The notes: generated by a model not told the origin, from the sequence alone. 64,000 nt of DNA from Massilia sp. METH4 (GCF_037094685.1 NZ_CP146614.1:6572001-6636000), one strand, 5' to 3'. Numbered from the stretch's first letter, positions 44,993 to 54,931 are shown. Made by a program: numbers and translations.

Positions 44993-45238
44993 TTATCGGC
45001 TGTTATCACCGAGCGCAGCCATGACCTTTGGCGCGTCGAGGAAGTAATGGCACAGCTGTTCCTCGCCGAGGCAGAGCACTGGCACGAGCTCGTCGTAGCG
45101 GGCCACCAGCGCAGGATCGGCGTCCACGTCGATCACATCGACGGTGAACGGCCGCTCCGGCGTGCGCAAGGCCAGCAAGGCGTCGAGCATGTCCTGGCAC
45201 AGGTGGCAGTAGCTGCGGGAATACAGGATGAAGCGCAT
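44993..45238 (-). CDS. Glutaredoxin-like small protein
   Basis: 81 residues. It starts RFILYSRSYCHLCQDMLDAL, giving a CxxC redox motif (Cys-His-Leu-Cys) in a thioredoxin-fold context, with VPVLCLGEEQLCHYFLDAPK containing the cis-Pro. It belongs to the short glutaredoxin-like group found next to degP and lepA in betaproteobacteria. Cytoplasmic; role unproven. It lies 33 bp after the degP stop. Confidence 0.85.
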   Translation of the reverse strand: MRFILYSRSYCHLCQDMLDALLALRTPERPFTVDVIDVDADPALVARYDELVPVLCLGEEQLCHYFLDAPKVMAALGDNSR

Positions 45239-45271
45239 CGCAAGGCGGGGCGGCCGAAGCCGCCCCGACGA

Positions 45272-46762
45272 TCACTTGCCGGCCGGCGCCGGACGCAGCG
45301 TCAGGAAGCGCGCCACGTCGCCGCGGCGCACCAGCACCACGGCATTGCGCTTCGGATCGAGCTTCGACACCAGCGCGGCGAACTGCTTGGCATCGGTGAT
45401 CAGCGTATTGTTCAGCTGCAGCAGCACATCGTCCGGCCGGATGCCGGCGCTGCCGGCCACGCCTTCGGCCGCATCCACCTTGACGCCGCCCGGCACGCCC
45501 AGCTCCTTCTTCTCGGCCGCCGAGAGGTCGGACACCTTCAGCCCCAGCGCGTTGCTGGCGCCCTCGGTGTTGGGCTTGTTGCGATCGCCGCGTGCGCCGC
45601 GCGCGGGCTGGTCGGATTCCAGTTCGGCCACGGTGACCGGCAGGTCGACAGCCTTGCCCTGGCGCCAGACGGTGATGGTGGCGCGGGTGTTCGGCTTGGT
45701 ATTGCCGACCAGGCGCGGCAGGTCGTTCGAGCCCGTGATGTCGGTGCCGTTGAACTTGATGACGATGTCGCCGGCGCGCAGGCCGGCCTTGGCGGCCGGG
45801 CCGCCTTCTTCCACCATCGATACTTCGGCGCCGCGGGCGTCCTTCAGGCCCAGCGACTCGGCCACGTCGCGGGTAACCGGGCCGATCTGCACGCCGATGC
45901 GGCCGCGGGTCACCTTGCCGGTGGCTTTCAGCTGGTCGGCCACGCGCATCGCCTCGTCGATCGGCACGGCGAACGAAATGCCGTTATACGCGCCGCTCAA
46001 GGTGGCGATCTGCGAGTTGATGCCGATGACCTCGCCGCGCATATTGATCAGCGGGCCGCCCGAGTTGCCGGGGTTGACCGCCACGTCGCTCTGGATCAAC
46101 GGCAGGTATTCGCCCGTGTCGCGCGACTTGGCCGAGATGATGCCGGCGGTGACCGAGTTTTCCAGGTTGAACGGCGAGCCGATCGCGACGACCCATTCGC
46201 CGACGCGGATCTTGTTGGAGTCGCCCATCTTCAACACGGGCAGGTTGGCCCCTTCGACCTTCAGCACGGCCACGTCGGTGCGGGTGTCCGAACCCAGTAC
46301 CTTGGCCTTGAATTCGCGCTTGTCGGTCAGCGTGACGTACACCTCGTCGGCGCCGGCCACCACGTGCGCATTGGTCAGCACGTAGCCGTCGGCGGAAATG
46401 ATGAAGCCGGAACCGACGCCGCGCTGCACCTCGCGCTCCTGCGGCGCCTGCTGTTGCCGGCGCGGCTGCTGGCGCGGGGTCGGCATCTGCCCGCCGAAGA
46501 AGCGGCGGAAGAATTCCTGCATCTCTTCCTCGTCCGGCGAGCCGGATTCACGCATCCTCAGGCGCTCGGTGGTGCGGATGTTCACGACGGCGGGACCGAC
46601 CTTGTCCACCATGTCGGCGAAATCCGGCAGGCCGGCGACGGCCGCGGTGGCCGGCGCGGCGTGCACGGGAGCGAGGCCCAGCGTGGCAGGCGCGAACAGG
46701 ATACCCGCGCTGACCAGCAGCGCCGACAGGGTTTTATTACCAGCAGAGATATTGGTTGTCAT
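45272..46762 (-). CDS. degP: Periplasmic serine protease DegP/MucD (Do family)
   Basis: 496 residues with a signal peptide (TLSALLVSAGILFAPATLGL at about 8-27). The S1C catalytic triad is visible: His in LTNAHVVAGADE, Asp in TDVAVLKVEG and Ser in VNPGNSGGPLIN. Two PDZ domains follow (about 280-370 and 390-490). It degrades or refolds envelope proteins. A Gln/Arg-rich patch (RQQPRRQQQAPQER, about 97-110) stands in the LA-loop region. It is in the sigma-E operon and is presumably under sigma-E control. Confidence 0.95.
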   Translation of the reverse strand: MTTNISAGNKTLSALLVSAGILFAPATLGLAPVHAAPATAAVAGLPDFADMVDKVGPAVVNIRTTERLRMRESGSPDEEEMQEFFRRFFGGQMPTPRQQPRRQQQAPQEREVQRGVGSGFIISADGYVLTNAHVVAGADEVYVTLTDKREFKAKVLGSDTRTDVAVLKVEGANLPVLKMGDSNKIRVGEWVVAIGSPFNLENSVTAGIISAKSRDTGEYLPLIQSDVAVNPGNSGGPLINMRGEVIGINSQIATLSGAYNGISFAVPIDEAMRVADQLKATGKVTRGRIGVQIGPVTRDVAESLGLKDARGAEVSMVEEGGPAAKAGLRAGDIVIKFNGTDITGSNDLPRLVGNTKPNTRATITVWRQGKAVDLPVTVAELESDQPARGARGDRNKPNTEGASNALGLKVSDLSAAEKKELGVPGGVKVDAAEGVAGSAGIRPDDVLLQLNNTLITDAKQFAALVSKLDPKRNAVVLVRRGDVARFLTLRPAPAGK

Positions 46763-46987
46763 AGGAATGTCTGTTATCGGTATGGGTCAGGGCGCAACAA
46801 GCCGGTGGCTTCGCCGTATGGTAAGCGAAAAGCTGAAGTTGCAGCACGCACAAGATGTTGCAAACAATAACAAATTTCAAGGGGAGATTTGTAGCGCTCG
46901 CGCCGTGGAGTGTAACGGCGCGGTACCGGATGTTACGAGACGTGACGCCAGTGCCCGTGGCGGGCATCCGGTGGCTGGGGGGAAGCG

Positions 46988-47275
46988 TCAGGAAACGGTG
47001 GCGGTGGCGGAACCCTGCTGTGCCGCGTCGGCACCCGGGCTGCCGGGGAGTTCCTCGGCAGCGAGGCGTTCGGCAAGGCGCGCGGCAAAACCGGCGGACA
47101 GCTCCACTTCCGGCTGGTGGACCCGCAATGCGTCGCCCACGATGTGATAGATGCGCCAGGCCGCCAACCCTTCGGGTTCGGACAGCGCAGCCAGCGTGAG
47201 TTCGACTTCGGACTCCGGCAATTCGTTGTCCACCATCGCCGAGATGTTTTCCTGCAGGCGGGTCGGGGTTTCCAT
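46988..47275 (-). CDS. rseA: RseA-type anti-sigma-E factor, short form without membrane segment
   Basis: 95 residues from the ATG at 47275. The N-terminal domain RLQENISAMVDNELPESEVE then LAALSEPEGLAAWRIYHIVG is the RseA sigma-E-binding pattern. The protein ends after an Ala/Gly/Gln tail (GSPGADAAQQGSATATVS) with no transmembrane helix and no periplasmic domain, which normal RseA has. An upstream start at 47323 is possible but does not change this. The 225 bp between it and degP hold no continuation in another frame and no rseB. It follows rpoE on the same strand. Confidence 0.85.
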   Translation of the reverse strand: METPTRLQENISAMVDNELPESEVELTLAALSEPEGLAAWRIYHIVGDALRVHQPEVELSAGFAARLAERLAAEELPGSPGADAAQQGSATATVS

Positions 47276-47376
47276 GACATGTCCCAGTTGACGGAGAATT
47301 GAACAACGACAAAATTGAACCACGACAAGGACCGATCGCCAATCGTTACACGGCCTGAACCGGCAGTTTCGAAGCC

Positions 47377-47979
47377 CTACCAGCGTTTGTCAACCGGCAT
47401 ATCCAATAACGGACGCAGTTTGTCGGCGATCACCTCGCGCGCCCGGAAAATACGGCTGCGCACCGTTCCGATCGGGCACGACATGATTTCCGATATCTCT
47501 TCATAACTCATGCCCTCGATCTCGCGCAGCAGGATCGCCGTGCGCAGGTCGAGGGGTAGCGCATCCATCGCGGCATTGACCGTTTCCGCTATCTGCTTGG
47601 TCGCCAGCATGGACTCGGGCGTGTTGATGTCGCGCAGACCTTCCCCCTCGCCCGTCGCCTCGCCGTTGTCGGCATCGGCTTCGGTGCCGGTGCTCGCGCG
47701 GCGGCCGGCGGTGGCCAGGTAATTCTTGGCGGTGTTGATGCCGATCCGGTACAGCCACGTGTAGAAGGCGGAATCGCCGCGGAAGTGGCGCAGGGCACGG
47801 AAAGCCTTGATGAAGCTTTCCTGCACGACGTCTTCCGCCTCGGCAGGGTCATGCACGATGCGCGATACCAGCCGCATCAGCCTGCGCTGATACTTCGACA
47901 CGAGCAAGTCGAATGCCTGCCGCTCACCTGCCTGGACTCGCTCGACCAGCAGCTGATCGCTCTCACGGTCTGTCGTCAC
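47377..47979 (-). CDS. rpoE: RNA polymerase sigma factor RpoE (ECF, sigma-E)
   Basis: 200 residues. Region 2 includes FDLLVSKYQRRLMRLVSRIV and AEDVVQESFIKAFRALRHFR; region 4 includes LPLDLRTAILLREIEGMSYE and EISEIMSCPIGTVRSRIFRA. An acidic linker (EADADNGEATGEGEG) separates them. It controls envelope stress genes. It is followed by rseA and degP. Confidence 0.97.
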   Translation of the reverse strand: MTTDRESDQLLVERVQAGERQAFDLLVSKYQRRLMRLVSRIVHDPAEAEDVVQESFIKAFRALRHFRGDSAFYTWLYRIGINTAKNYLATAGRRASTGTEADADNGEATGEGEGLRDINTPESMLATKQIAETVNAAMDALPLDLRTAILLREIEGMSYEEISEIMSCPIGTVRSRIFRAREVIADKLRPLLDMPVDKRW

Positions 47980-48048
47980 ACCTTGTGCCCTCGGTGACTT
48001 GCAGCGCCGACGCTCATATCGCTATAGAGAGCTGGCGCTGTAATTGGT

Positions 48049-48507
48049 TCAGGGGTTAGCGGAATTTTTTTTCACATCGCCCGCGCCGGCGGCGATCGCC
48101 CGCGCCGCCAGCGCGAGGCGCCGCCGTACGTCGGGCGCGGTACTGTCGGGCAGCACGGCCAGCCAATGCATCCGGCCGGCATCGTCTTTCAGGCGCAGCA
48201 TCAACAGGCCGGGCCACAGCGTGGACCCCGGCAGGAGCCGCGCGCCCTGCCCCGCTTCGACGCACGGTGCACGCCTCTGGTGGTATACCGTCAGGCGGAT
48301 GAGCCCGACAGCCGAAATATCAAGGCGCGCGAACTTGACAGGGCCACGCAGGGGAAGCGCTCCGGCCAGGCCGGCGAGGAACAGCAGCGCGCCAGCAACA
48401 CCAGGCCCGTGCCACGCCGCGCAGGCGAACACGACGAGGCACAGGGCCGCCTGCGCGATGCGCAGCGCGGGCGACGGACGAATGACGGCGGAAATGGCGA
48501 TCGACAT
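48049..48507 (-). CDS. Small two-helix membrane protein, YgfX-like
   Basis: 152 residues from the ATG at 48507. Two hydrophobic segments stand close together near the N-terminus (ALCLVVFACAAWHGPGVAGA and LLFLAGLAGALPL), followed by a soluble beta-rich part with HWLAVLPDSTAPDVRRRL, similar to YgfX/CptA-like proteins. It lies between fabF and rpoE. The frame upstream to 48648 is not needed. The assignment is by layout and pattern; function is unknown. Confidence 0.55.
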   Translation of the reverse strand: MSIAISAVIRPSPALRIAQAALCLVVFACAAWHGPGVAGALLFLAGLAGALPLRGPVKFARLDISAVGLIRLTVYHQRRAPCVEAGQGARLLPGSTLWPGLLMLRLKDDAGRMHWLAVLPDSTAPDVRRRLALAARAIAAGAGDVKKNSANP

Positions 48508-49108
48508 GGATGGACCCGCGACGAAGTACGGCCGGTGCACACGACGCCGGACCGGCCTGATGCGCCCCGCGCACGGCCGTACCGCACACGTTGCGCGCAA
48601 CGGGACGACGGAAACAACGACGTGCTGCCGCGCCATTACTGCGCTCATCGCGGCGCCCGTAACCGCGCTTATTGCTGCGTTATTGCTGCGTTATTGCTGC
48701 GTTAGTGCTGCGTTATTGCTGCGTTATTGCTGCGTTAGTGCTGCTTGATTGCTGTGTTGTTGCTGTGTTATTGCGGCGGCGATTGGCGAAGTTACTGGCG
48801 CAGTTCCTGGTACGCTTATTGGTGCGCCTGGGGGTTTGCCCATTGGTGCGCCCGTGGGTGTGCCCATTGGTGCGTCCATTGGTGCCCGTGGGGACGCCCG
48901 TTTGCGTGCCTTTTGCTGCGCTGATAGCTGCAATCGCGACCGCATCGACTTGCTTAGGGAATGCATCGGGAAGCGCCGGCCTCTTGCCGGGCTGTCGGGT
49001 GCCAGCGAATGCCGGCACCGCTGGCCGCGCCGGCTGACTGAAGACTGCTCAGTCAACCGCCGGGCCACGGGCGCTCACTCCGGTATGACCGGAGTGAGCC
49101 GGGAAAGT
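48508..49108. repeat. Gap with 11-bp tandem repeats and a degenerate 12-bp repeat
   Basis: This 601-bp gap upstream of the YgfX-like gene and downstream of fabF contains an 11-bp tandem repeat (TTATTGCTGCG, at 48669-48744 in seven near-perfect copies, fading to about 48778). A second block (about 48814-48900) repeats a core CCCATTGGTGCG with variations. Both are open in several frames on both strands, giving low-complexity predicted peptides; none has convincing start signals or family resemblance. I do not call a gene. Confidence 0.85.
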
Positions 49109-50353
49109 TCACATTTTTCCGAACACGAGGCTGCCGTTCGTTCCGCCGAAGCCGAACGAGTTCTTCACGGCATACTGGATGGCCATCGGGCGGGCGACGT
49201 TGGCGCAGAAGTCCAGGTCGCACGCCGGGTCCTGGTTGAACAGGTTGATCGTGGGCGGTGCCACCTGGTGGTGAATCGCCAGCACGGTGAACACGGCTTC
49301 GAGGCCGCCGGCGCCGCCCAGCAAGTGGCCCGTCATCGACTTCGTCGAGCTCACCACCAGGCTCTTGGCATGGTCGCCGAACGCATACTTGATGCCCGTG
49401 ACTTCGGCCACGTCGCCCAGCGGCGTGGACGTGCCGTGCGCATTCAGGTACTGCACCTGGTCGGGGTTGATGCCGGCATTCTTCATGGCCGCCATCGCCG
49501 ACTTGGCGCCGCCGCTGCCGTCTTCCAGCGGCGAGGTCATGTGATACGCGTCCGCGCTCATGCCGAAGCCCAGCAATTCAGCGTAGATCTTGGCGCCGCG
49601 TGCCTTGGCATGTTCGTATTCTTCCAGCACCATCACGCCGGCGCCTTCGCCCAGCACGAAGCCGTCGCGATCCTTGTCCCACGGGCGCGAAGCCGTCGCC
49701 GGATCGTCGTTGCGCGCAGACAGTGCACGGGCCGAGGCAAAGCCGCCCAGGCCCAGCGGCGAAACGGTGGATTCGGCACCGCCGGCCACCATGATGTCGG
49801 CGTCGCCGTATTCGATCAGGCGGGCCGCCGCGCCGATGCTGTGCAGGCCGGTGGTGCAGGCAGTGACGATCGCCAGGTTGGGACCGCGCATGCCGTATTT
49901 GATCGAGAGATTGCCCGAGATCATATTAATGATCGAGGCCGGTACGAAGAACGGCGAGATACGGCGCGGACCGCGCTTGTCGTAGTCTTCCTTCTGTTCT
50001 TCGATCATCGGCAGGCCGCCGATACCGGAGCCGATGATCACGCCGATGCGATCGGCGTTCTCTTCGGTGACGACCAGACCGGAATCCTGGATCGCCTGGA
50101 TGCCGGCAGCCATGCCGTAATGGATGAACGTATCCATATGGCGGGCTTCCTTGACGTCGAGGTAATCCCCGACGCTGAAGTTCTTGACCTCGCCGGCAAA
50201 GCGGGTCGAGAACGCGCTGGCATCAAACTTGGTGATGTTGGCGATACCGGACTTCCCCTCGACGATAGCGTTCCACGCTTCGGCAATCGTATTGCCGATC
50301 GGGGACACGCAACCGAGGCCGGTAACCACCACACGACGGTTTTTGGAACTCAA
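49109..50353 (-). CDS. fabF: 3-oxoacyl-[ACP] synthase II
   Basis: 414 residues. It elongates acyl-ACP with malonyl-ACP. The active-site Cys is in [14 protein letters not shown] (about residue 164), with His in [11 protein letters not shown] and [28 protein letters not shown] is also present. It lies 40 bp downstream of acpP on the same strand. Confidence 0.98.
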   Translation of the reverse strand: MSSKNRRVVVTGLGCVSPIGNTIAEAWNAIVEGKSGIANITKFDASAFSTRFAGEVKNFSVGDYLDVKEARHMDTFIHYGMAAGIQAIQDSGLVVTEENADRIGVIIGSGIGGLPMIEEQKEDYDKRGPRRISPFFVPASIINMISGNLSIKYGMRGPNLAIVTACTTGLHSIGAAARLIEYGDADIMVAGGAESTVSPLGLGGFASARALSARNDDPATASRPWDKDRDGFVLGEGAGVMVLEEYEHAKARGAKIYAELLGFGMSADAYHMTSPLEDGSGGAKSAMAAMKNAGINPDQVQYLNAHGTSTPLGDVAEVTGIKYAFGDHAKSLVVSSTKSMTGHLLGGAGGLEAVFTVLAIHHQVAPPTINLFNQDPACDLDFCANVARPMAIQYAVKNSFGFGGTNGSLVFGKM

Positions 50354-50393
50354 GCGATTCTCCTGGAGTCGATCTGTACTGCTGATGCTGCGA

Positions 50394-50633
50394 TCAGGCC
50401 TTGACGTGGGCCGTCGCGTAATCGATAGCCTGCTGCACGGTGGTGATCTTTTCTGCTTGTTCGTCAGGGATTTCCATTTCGAACTCGTCTTCCAGTGCCA
50501 TTACCAGTTCAACGGTGTCGAGGGAGTCGGCGCCCAGGTCATCGACGAAGGACGATTCGTTCTTGATGTCGGCTTCGGCGACGCCCAGTTGTTCGGCGAC
50601 GATCTTCTTAACGCGTTGTTCGATATCGGACAT
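50394..50633 (-). CDS. acpP: Acyl carrier protein
   Basis: 79 residues, acidic. The phosphopantetheine site is the Ser in [20 protein letters not shown]. It carries acyl intermediates in fatty acid synthesis and is activated by AcpS (37869). It lies between fabG and fabF, with a 157-bp gap upstream that may hold its own promoter. Confidence 0.98.
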   Translation of the reverse strand: MSDIEQRVKKIVAEQLGVAEADIKNESSFVDDLGADSLDTVELVMALEDEFEMEIPDEQAEKITTVQQAIDYATAHVKA

Positions 50634-50790
50634 GTTATGGCTCCATTGTGTGTATGTTACGGAAAGCGCGCATTTTATCAGGTTTGCGCGCTGAAAAACT
50701 AATTTCGGCTTCTGTGCTCAGCTTTACCGAAATCACTGCTAAAAAACGTGATTGCATACCTAAAACTACGCAAACGCGTTAATTCCTCAT
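50634..50790 (-). promoter_or_regulatory. Candidate acpP promoter region
   Basis: The only sizeable gap inside the fab cluster. On the minus strand a TAAAAT at 50672-50677 (read as ATTTTA on plus) sits about 40 bases before the acpP ATG, with a T-rich stretch about 19 bases upstream of it as a possible -35. Strong separate expression of acpP is common. This promoter is inferred, not proven. Confidence 0.35.
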
Positions 50791-51549
50791 TTACCCCATG
50801 TACATGCCGCCGTTCACGTGCAGCGTGGTGCCGGTAATGTACGCGCCGCCCGGCGAAGCCAGGAAAACGACCGCCGCAGCGATGTCTTCCGGCTTGCCCA
50901 GGCGGCCCAGCGGGATCTGCGTGAGCAGTGCCGCGTGCTGTTCCTCGCCGAGGACACGGGTCATGTCCGTGTCGATGAAACCCGGCGCGATGCAGTTGAC
51001 GGTGATGTTGCGGCTGCCGATCTCGCGGGCCAGCGCGCGGGACATGCCTTCGACGCCGGCCTTGGCGGCCGCGTAATTCATCTGGCCCGGGTTGCCGGAC
51101 GACGCCACCACCGAAGTGATATTAATGATACGCCCAGTCTTTGCCTTCATCATGCCGCGCAGGACCGCGCGGGAGAGCCGGCCCACGGCAGTCAGGTTGG
51201 TGGCGATGACCTTGTCCCACTCCTCGTCCTTCATGCGCATCGCCAGCTGGTCGGCCGTGATGCCGGCATTGTTGACGAGGATGCCGATGGCGCCGAACTC
51301 CTTGGCGACTTCATCGATTACGGCGCCGCAACGCTCGGCGTCGGTGACGTCCAGGACGATCCCCTTGCTTTTCACACCTTCTGCCTCGGTACCGATTTCG
51401 GCCAGGTAAGCCGAGATCGCCTCGGCGCCCGCCTGGGTGGTGGCCGTGCCGATCACTTTCGCGCCCTGGCGCGCCAGCTCCTGTGCGATGGCCTTGCCGA
51501 TGCCGCGCGATGCGCCCGTGACGAGCGCGACCTGGTTGGACAGATTCAT
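50791..51549 (-). CDS. fabG: 3-oxoacyl-[ACP] reductase
   Basis: 252 residues. It is an SDR enzyme reducing 3-oxoacyl-ACP with NADPH. Cofactor motif TGASRGIGKA is at residues 12-21, NNAG at about 92. Catalytic Ser is in NITSVVASSGNPGQ and Tyr/Lys in NYAAAKAGVE. The C-terminal GTTLHVNGGMYMG is typical. It follows fabD by 16 bp. Confidence 0.97.
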   Translation of the reverse strand: MNLSNQVALVTGASRGIGKAIAQELARQGAKVIGTATTQAGAEAISAYLAEIGTEAEGVKSKGIVLDVTDAERCGAVIDEVAKEFGAIGILVNNAGITADQLAMRMKDEEWDKVIATNLTAVGRLSRAVLRGMMKAKTGRIINITSVVASSGNPGQMNYAAAKAGVEGMSRALAREIGSRNITVNCIAPGFIDTDMTRVLGEEQHAALLTQIPLGRLGKPEDIAAAVVFLASPGGAYITGTTLHVNGGMYMG

Positions 51550-51565
51550 GGCGATTCCTTTCTTG

Positions 51566-52507
51566 TTATTTCAGCGTGGCCAGCACGCGTTCCAGCGAAG
51601 CCTGGTCGGTGATCGCGTCGCCCACCAGGTTCGGGTCGATGCGCTTGGTCAAGCCCATCAACACCTTGCCCGGGCCGCACTCGACCACCTGGGTGATGCC
51701 GCTCGCCGCGACCTTCTGCATCGTTTCGACCCAGCGCACCGGGCTCGCAGCCTGGCGCACCAGCGCATCCTTGATACTGGCAGGATCATGCAATACAGCA
51801 ACATCGACGTTATTGATCAAATCGATCTGTGGCGCGCTGAAATGGAGCGATTCCATGTACTCGCGCAGACGGTCCGACGCGGGTTTCAGCAGCGACGAAT
51901 GGAATGGTGCCGAGACCGGCAGCCGCATGGCGCGCTTGGCGCCCTTCGCCTTGGCGATCTCGCATGCCTTGTCGACGCCGGCCGCGTGGCCGGCAATCAC
52001 GACTTGTGCCGGGGCGTTGTAGTTGACGGCTTCAACGACCTGGCTCGGGTCGGCGGCCACGGCTTCGGCGCAGGCGGCGCGCACGTCATCGTCCGACAGG
52101 CCCAGCACCACGGCCATCGTGCCCTGCCCCACCGGCACGGCTTCCTGCATGGCCTGGGCGCGGAAACGCACCAGCGGCACAGCATCCTTGAACGGGATCA
52201 CGCCTGCGGCGACGAGCGCCGAGTATTCACCCAGGCTGTGGCCGGCGACCACCGAAGGCACCGGGCCGCCGGCGGCAAGCCAGGCGCGGTAGACGGCGAC
52301 CGCGGCCGTCAGCATGACCGGTTGCGTGTTGGTGGTGAGGTCGAGATCTTCCTTCGGGCCTTCCGCGATCAGCTTGCCGAGATCGAACTGCAGCGCGTCC
52401 GACGCTTCGGCGATCGTCTGCTCGACGACCGGGTTGCCGTTGAAGCCGGCCATCATGGCCACGGCCTGGGAACCCTGGCCGGGGAATACAAATGCGAATT
52501 GGGTCAT
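51566..52507 (-). CDS. fabD: Malonyl-CoA:ACP transacylase
   Basis: 313 residues from the ATG at 52507; the frame open upstream to 52564 lacks family sequence. The start FAFVFPGQGSQAVAMMAGF is the standard opening and the active-site Ser is in GHSLGEYSALVAAG. Arg and His of the malonyl pocket lie in PLVRFRAQAMQE and VSAPFHSSLLKP. It lies downstream of fabH across the 44-bp repeat gap. Confidence 0.97.
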   Translation of the reverse strand: MTQFAFVFPGQGSQAVAMMAGFNGNPVVEQTIAEASDALQFDLGKLIAEGPKEDLDLTTNTQPVMLTAAVAVYRAWLAAGGPVPSVVAGHSLGEYSALVAAGVIPFKDAVPLVRFRAQAMQEAVPVGQGTMAVVLGLSDDDVRAACAEAVAADPSQVVEAVNYNAPAQVVIAGHAAGVDKACEIAKAKGAKRAMRLPVSAPFHSSLLKPASDRLREYMESLHFSAPQIDLINNVDVAVLHDPASIKDALVRQAASPVRWVETMQKVAASGITQVVECGPGKVLMGLTKRIDPNLVGDAITDQASLERVLATLK

Positions 52508-52642
52508 GTGTGGTCTCGTTGTGAAAAGCGGATGGGCCCATCCGGCACATCCGCGCGCACTCATCCTTCTAGAGCACTAATTCTAAAACGGCGCGCATTG
52601 TACACCGCCGTTTGCATTCCACCTAAAGCTTACATCCGGGCG

Positions 52643-52775
52643 AAGTCCTGGCGAGCAGGTAAAGCTCTTGCAAGTCACATCCTCGCCAAGTCCTGGCGAG
52701 CAGGTAAAGCTAGTTCAGTCACATCCTCGCCAAGTCCTGGCGAGCAGGTAAAGCTAGTTCAGTCACATCCTCGCC
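52643..52775. repeat. 44-bp direct repeat array at the fabH 3' end
   Basis: Three copies of a unit of 44 or 45 bp, each with GTCCTGGCGAGCAGGTAAAGC and TCACATCCTCGCC. The segment TCACATCCTCGCC lies at 52675, 52719 and 52763 (start positions). The last copy overlaps the final codons and stop of fabH (which ends at 52763), so the array looks like a stepwise duplication of the fabH 3' end. Between copies, CTCGCCA and TGGCGAG form hairpins (52682-52700 and 52726-52744). These may act as transcript ends. Confidence 0.9.
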
Positions 52776-53749
52776 AGGACGGCCCCCCACGTGAATCCAC
52801 CGCCGACGCCTTCCATCATGACGACATCGCCCTTCTTCACGCGGCCATCGCGCACGGCGGTATCGAGCGCCAGCGGAATCGACGCGGCGGAGGTGTTGCC
52901 GTGCTGGTCGACGGTGACGACCATCTTTTCCGGAGTGAGGCCCAGCTTCTTCGCGGTGCCGTTCATGATGCGGATATTGGCCTGGTGCGGGATCAGCCAG
53001 TCGATCTGGCTGCTCGACATGCCGGCCGCGTCCAGCGCTTCGTGGGCGACCTTTTCCAGCACGGTGACGGCCAGCTTGAACACGGCCTGGCCATCCATGT
53101 ACAGGAAGGCGCTGCCGGCGACCGCACCGCCGGCCACATTGCCGGGCACCGAGAGGATGTCGGAATGGCGGCCATCCGCATGCAGCTTGCAGGCCAGCAC
53201 GCCCGGCTCTTCCGATGCGCTCATCACCACGGCGCCGGCGCCGTCGCCGAACAGCACGCAGGTGGTGCGGTCCTCGAAATTGAGGATGCGCGAAAACACT
53301 TCGGCGCCGATCACCAGCACGTTCTTGTGCATGCCGGACTTGATGAAGCTGTCCGCCGAGGCCATCGCGTACACGAAACCGCTGCACACGGCCTGAACGT
53401 CCACCGCCGCGCTCGTGTTAGTCATGCCCAGCTTGCGCTGCACGATGCAGGCGGTGCTGGGGAAGCTGCCGAAGAAGTCGGGCGTGGAGCTGGCGACGAT
53501 GATCAGGTCGATATCGTCCGGCTGCAGTTGGGCCATGTCCAGCGCGCGCTGGGCCGCGAGCACGGCGAGGTCGGAGGAATTCTGCTCAGGCGCCGCGTAG
53601 TGGCGCGCCGAGATACCGCTGCGGCTGGAGATCCACTCGTCGGAAGTTTCGATCCCCTTCGCTGCCAGCTGTGCGGCCAGCTCCTGGTTCGTCACGCGTT
53701 GTTCCGGCAGATAGCTGCCGGTGCCGATGATTTTGCTGTACAGGGTCAT
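52763..53749 (-). CDS. fabH: 3-oxoacyl-[ACP] synthase III
   Basis: 328 residues. It starts fatty acid synthesis with acetyl-CoA and malonyl-ACP. The active-site Cys is in [14 protein letters not shown] (about residue 122), His in PHQANIRIM (about 255) and Asn in [14 protein letters not shown]. The opening [20 protein letters not shown] is typical. It ends in the repeat array. Confidence 0.97.
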   Translation of the reverse strand: MTLYSKIIGTGSYLPEQRVTNQELAAQLAAKGIETSDEWISSRSGISARHYAAPEQNSSDLAVLAAQRALDMAQLQPDDIDLIIVASSTPDFFGSFPSTACIVQRKLGMTNTSAAVDVQAVCSGFVYAMASADSFIKSGMHKNVLVIGAEVFSRILNFEDRTTCVLFGDGAGAVVMSASEEPGVLACKLHADGRHSDILSVPGNVAGGAVAGSAFLYMDGQAVFKLAVTVLEKVAHEALDAAGMSSSQIDWLIPHQANIRIMNGTAKKLGLTPEKMVVTVDQHGNTSAASIPLALDTAVRDGRVKKGDVVMMEGVGGGFTWGAVLARM

Positions 53750-53755
53750 GCCGTC

Positions 53756-54799
53756 TCATCCAATGGTTGTGTTTTCGCGCGGCATCAGTTCGGCGATCAG
53801 GTCCGCCAGCTGCTGTTGCACGTCGTTCTTCGCAGCATCATACGCCCGGCGGATCGCCCATTCATAGGCCTCCACCTCGGCGCTGCCATGGCTCTTGAAC
53901 ACGAGGCCGCGCAAGCCCAGCAGGCTGGCGCCGTTGTAGCGTGCCGGATTGAGCCGCCGGCGGATCCGTTTCAGGGCGCTGTTGGCGATCACGGCCCCGA
54001 GCATCGTTATGGGCGAACGCTTGAATTCGGCGGTGAGCACCATCTTGAAGAAGCCCGCCACCCCCTCAACGGCCTTCAGGGCCACATTGCCGACAAAGCC
54101 GTCGCACACGACGACATCGGTGGTGCCCTTGAAGATATCGTTGCCTTCCACGTTACCGTAAAAATTGAGCTTGCCGCGCTCGTGGTCGGCCTGCAGCAGG
54201 GCGGAAGTGGCCTTGACCACCTCGTTGCCCTTGATGTCCTCGGTGCCCACGTTCAACAGGCCGATGGTGGGGCGCGCGATGCCTTCCATGGCGTGCACGA
54301 GCACGGAACCCATGATGGCGAACTGGTGCAGGTGGTGCGGTTCGCAATCCACATTGGCACCCAGGTCCATCACGTAGGTGGGACCATCCTTCTGGTTCGG
54401 CATGATCGCGCAGATGGCGGGGCGGTCGACGCCGGGCATCGTCTTCAGCACGTAGCGCGAGACCGCCATCAGGGCGCCGGTATTGCCGGCCGAGACACAG
54501 GCCTGGGCCTTGCCATCCTTGACCTGCTCGATGGCGACGCGCATCGACGAATCCTTCTTGCGGCGCAGCGCCACTTCGAGGGGATCGTCCATCGTCACCT
54601 GCTCGGAAGCGTGCAGGATGGCCAGTCGAGGATGGTCGGCGGCGCGATGCTTCTTCAGCTCGGCGCGGAGCACGTCTTCGAGGCCAACCAGGATCAGTTC
54701 GGCATCGGATTCGCGGTTCAGGAAGGATAGTGCGGCAGGAATCGTGACCGACGGGCCGTGGTCACCGCCCATGCAGTCGATAGAGATTTTTATTGTCAT
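53756..54799 (-). CDS. plsX: Phosphate acyltransferase PlsX
   Basis: 347 residues from the ATG at 54799; a TTG three codons upstream is possible. PlsX makes acyl-phosphate from acyl-ACP for phospholipid synthesis. The start [15 protein letters not shown] is diagnostic, as are [13 protein letters not shown] and [16 protein letters not shown]. It is followed by fabH after 6 bp and lies downstream of rpmF. Confidence 0.97.
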   Translation of the reverse strand: MTIKISIDCMGGDHGPSVTIPAALSFLNRESDAELILVGLEDVLRAELKKHRAADHPRLAILHASEQVTMDDPLEVALRRKKDSSMRVAIEQVKDGKAQACVSAGNTGALMAVSRYVLKTMPGVDRPAICAIMPNQKDGPTYVMDLGANVDCEPHHLHQFAIMGSVLVHAMEGIARPTIGLLNVGTEDIKGNEVVKATSALLQADHERGKLNFYGNVEGNDIFKGTTDVVVCDGFVGNVALKAVEGVAGFFKMVLTAEFKRSPITMLGAVIANSALKRIRRRLNPARYNGASLLGLRGLVFKSHGSAEVEAYEWAIRRAYDAAKNDVQQQLADLIAELMPRENTTIG

Positions 54800-54931
54800 T
54801 GCGGGCAAGATGCAATCCCGGCGGGAGGGCCGGAGCCTGCGGTTTCAAGACACATCAATTCCCGGCAGGCCGGGGAGCAGCAAGCAAGGCCGTGGAACAC
54901 GCAGCATGCTGGAAGGTACTCGGGAACGGCG

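Noticed and set aside
48713..49068. Low-complexity small proteins (Thr/Gly/Asn- or Pro/Met-rich) across the repeat region
   Set aside because: Several overlapping frames on both strands are open only because of the tandem repeats; none has start signals.
51437..54730. Plus-strand open frame of about 1097 codons opposite fabG, fabD, fabH and plsX
   Set aside because: It crosses four well-supported genes on the other strand and the repeat array, with no family resemblance or ribosome site.
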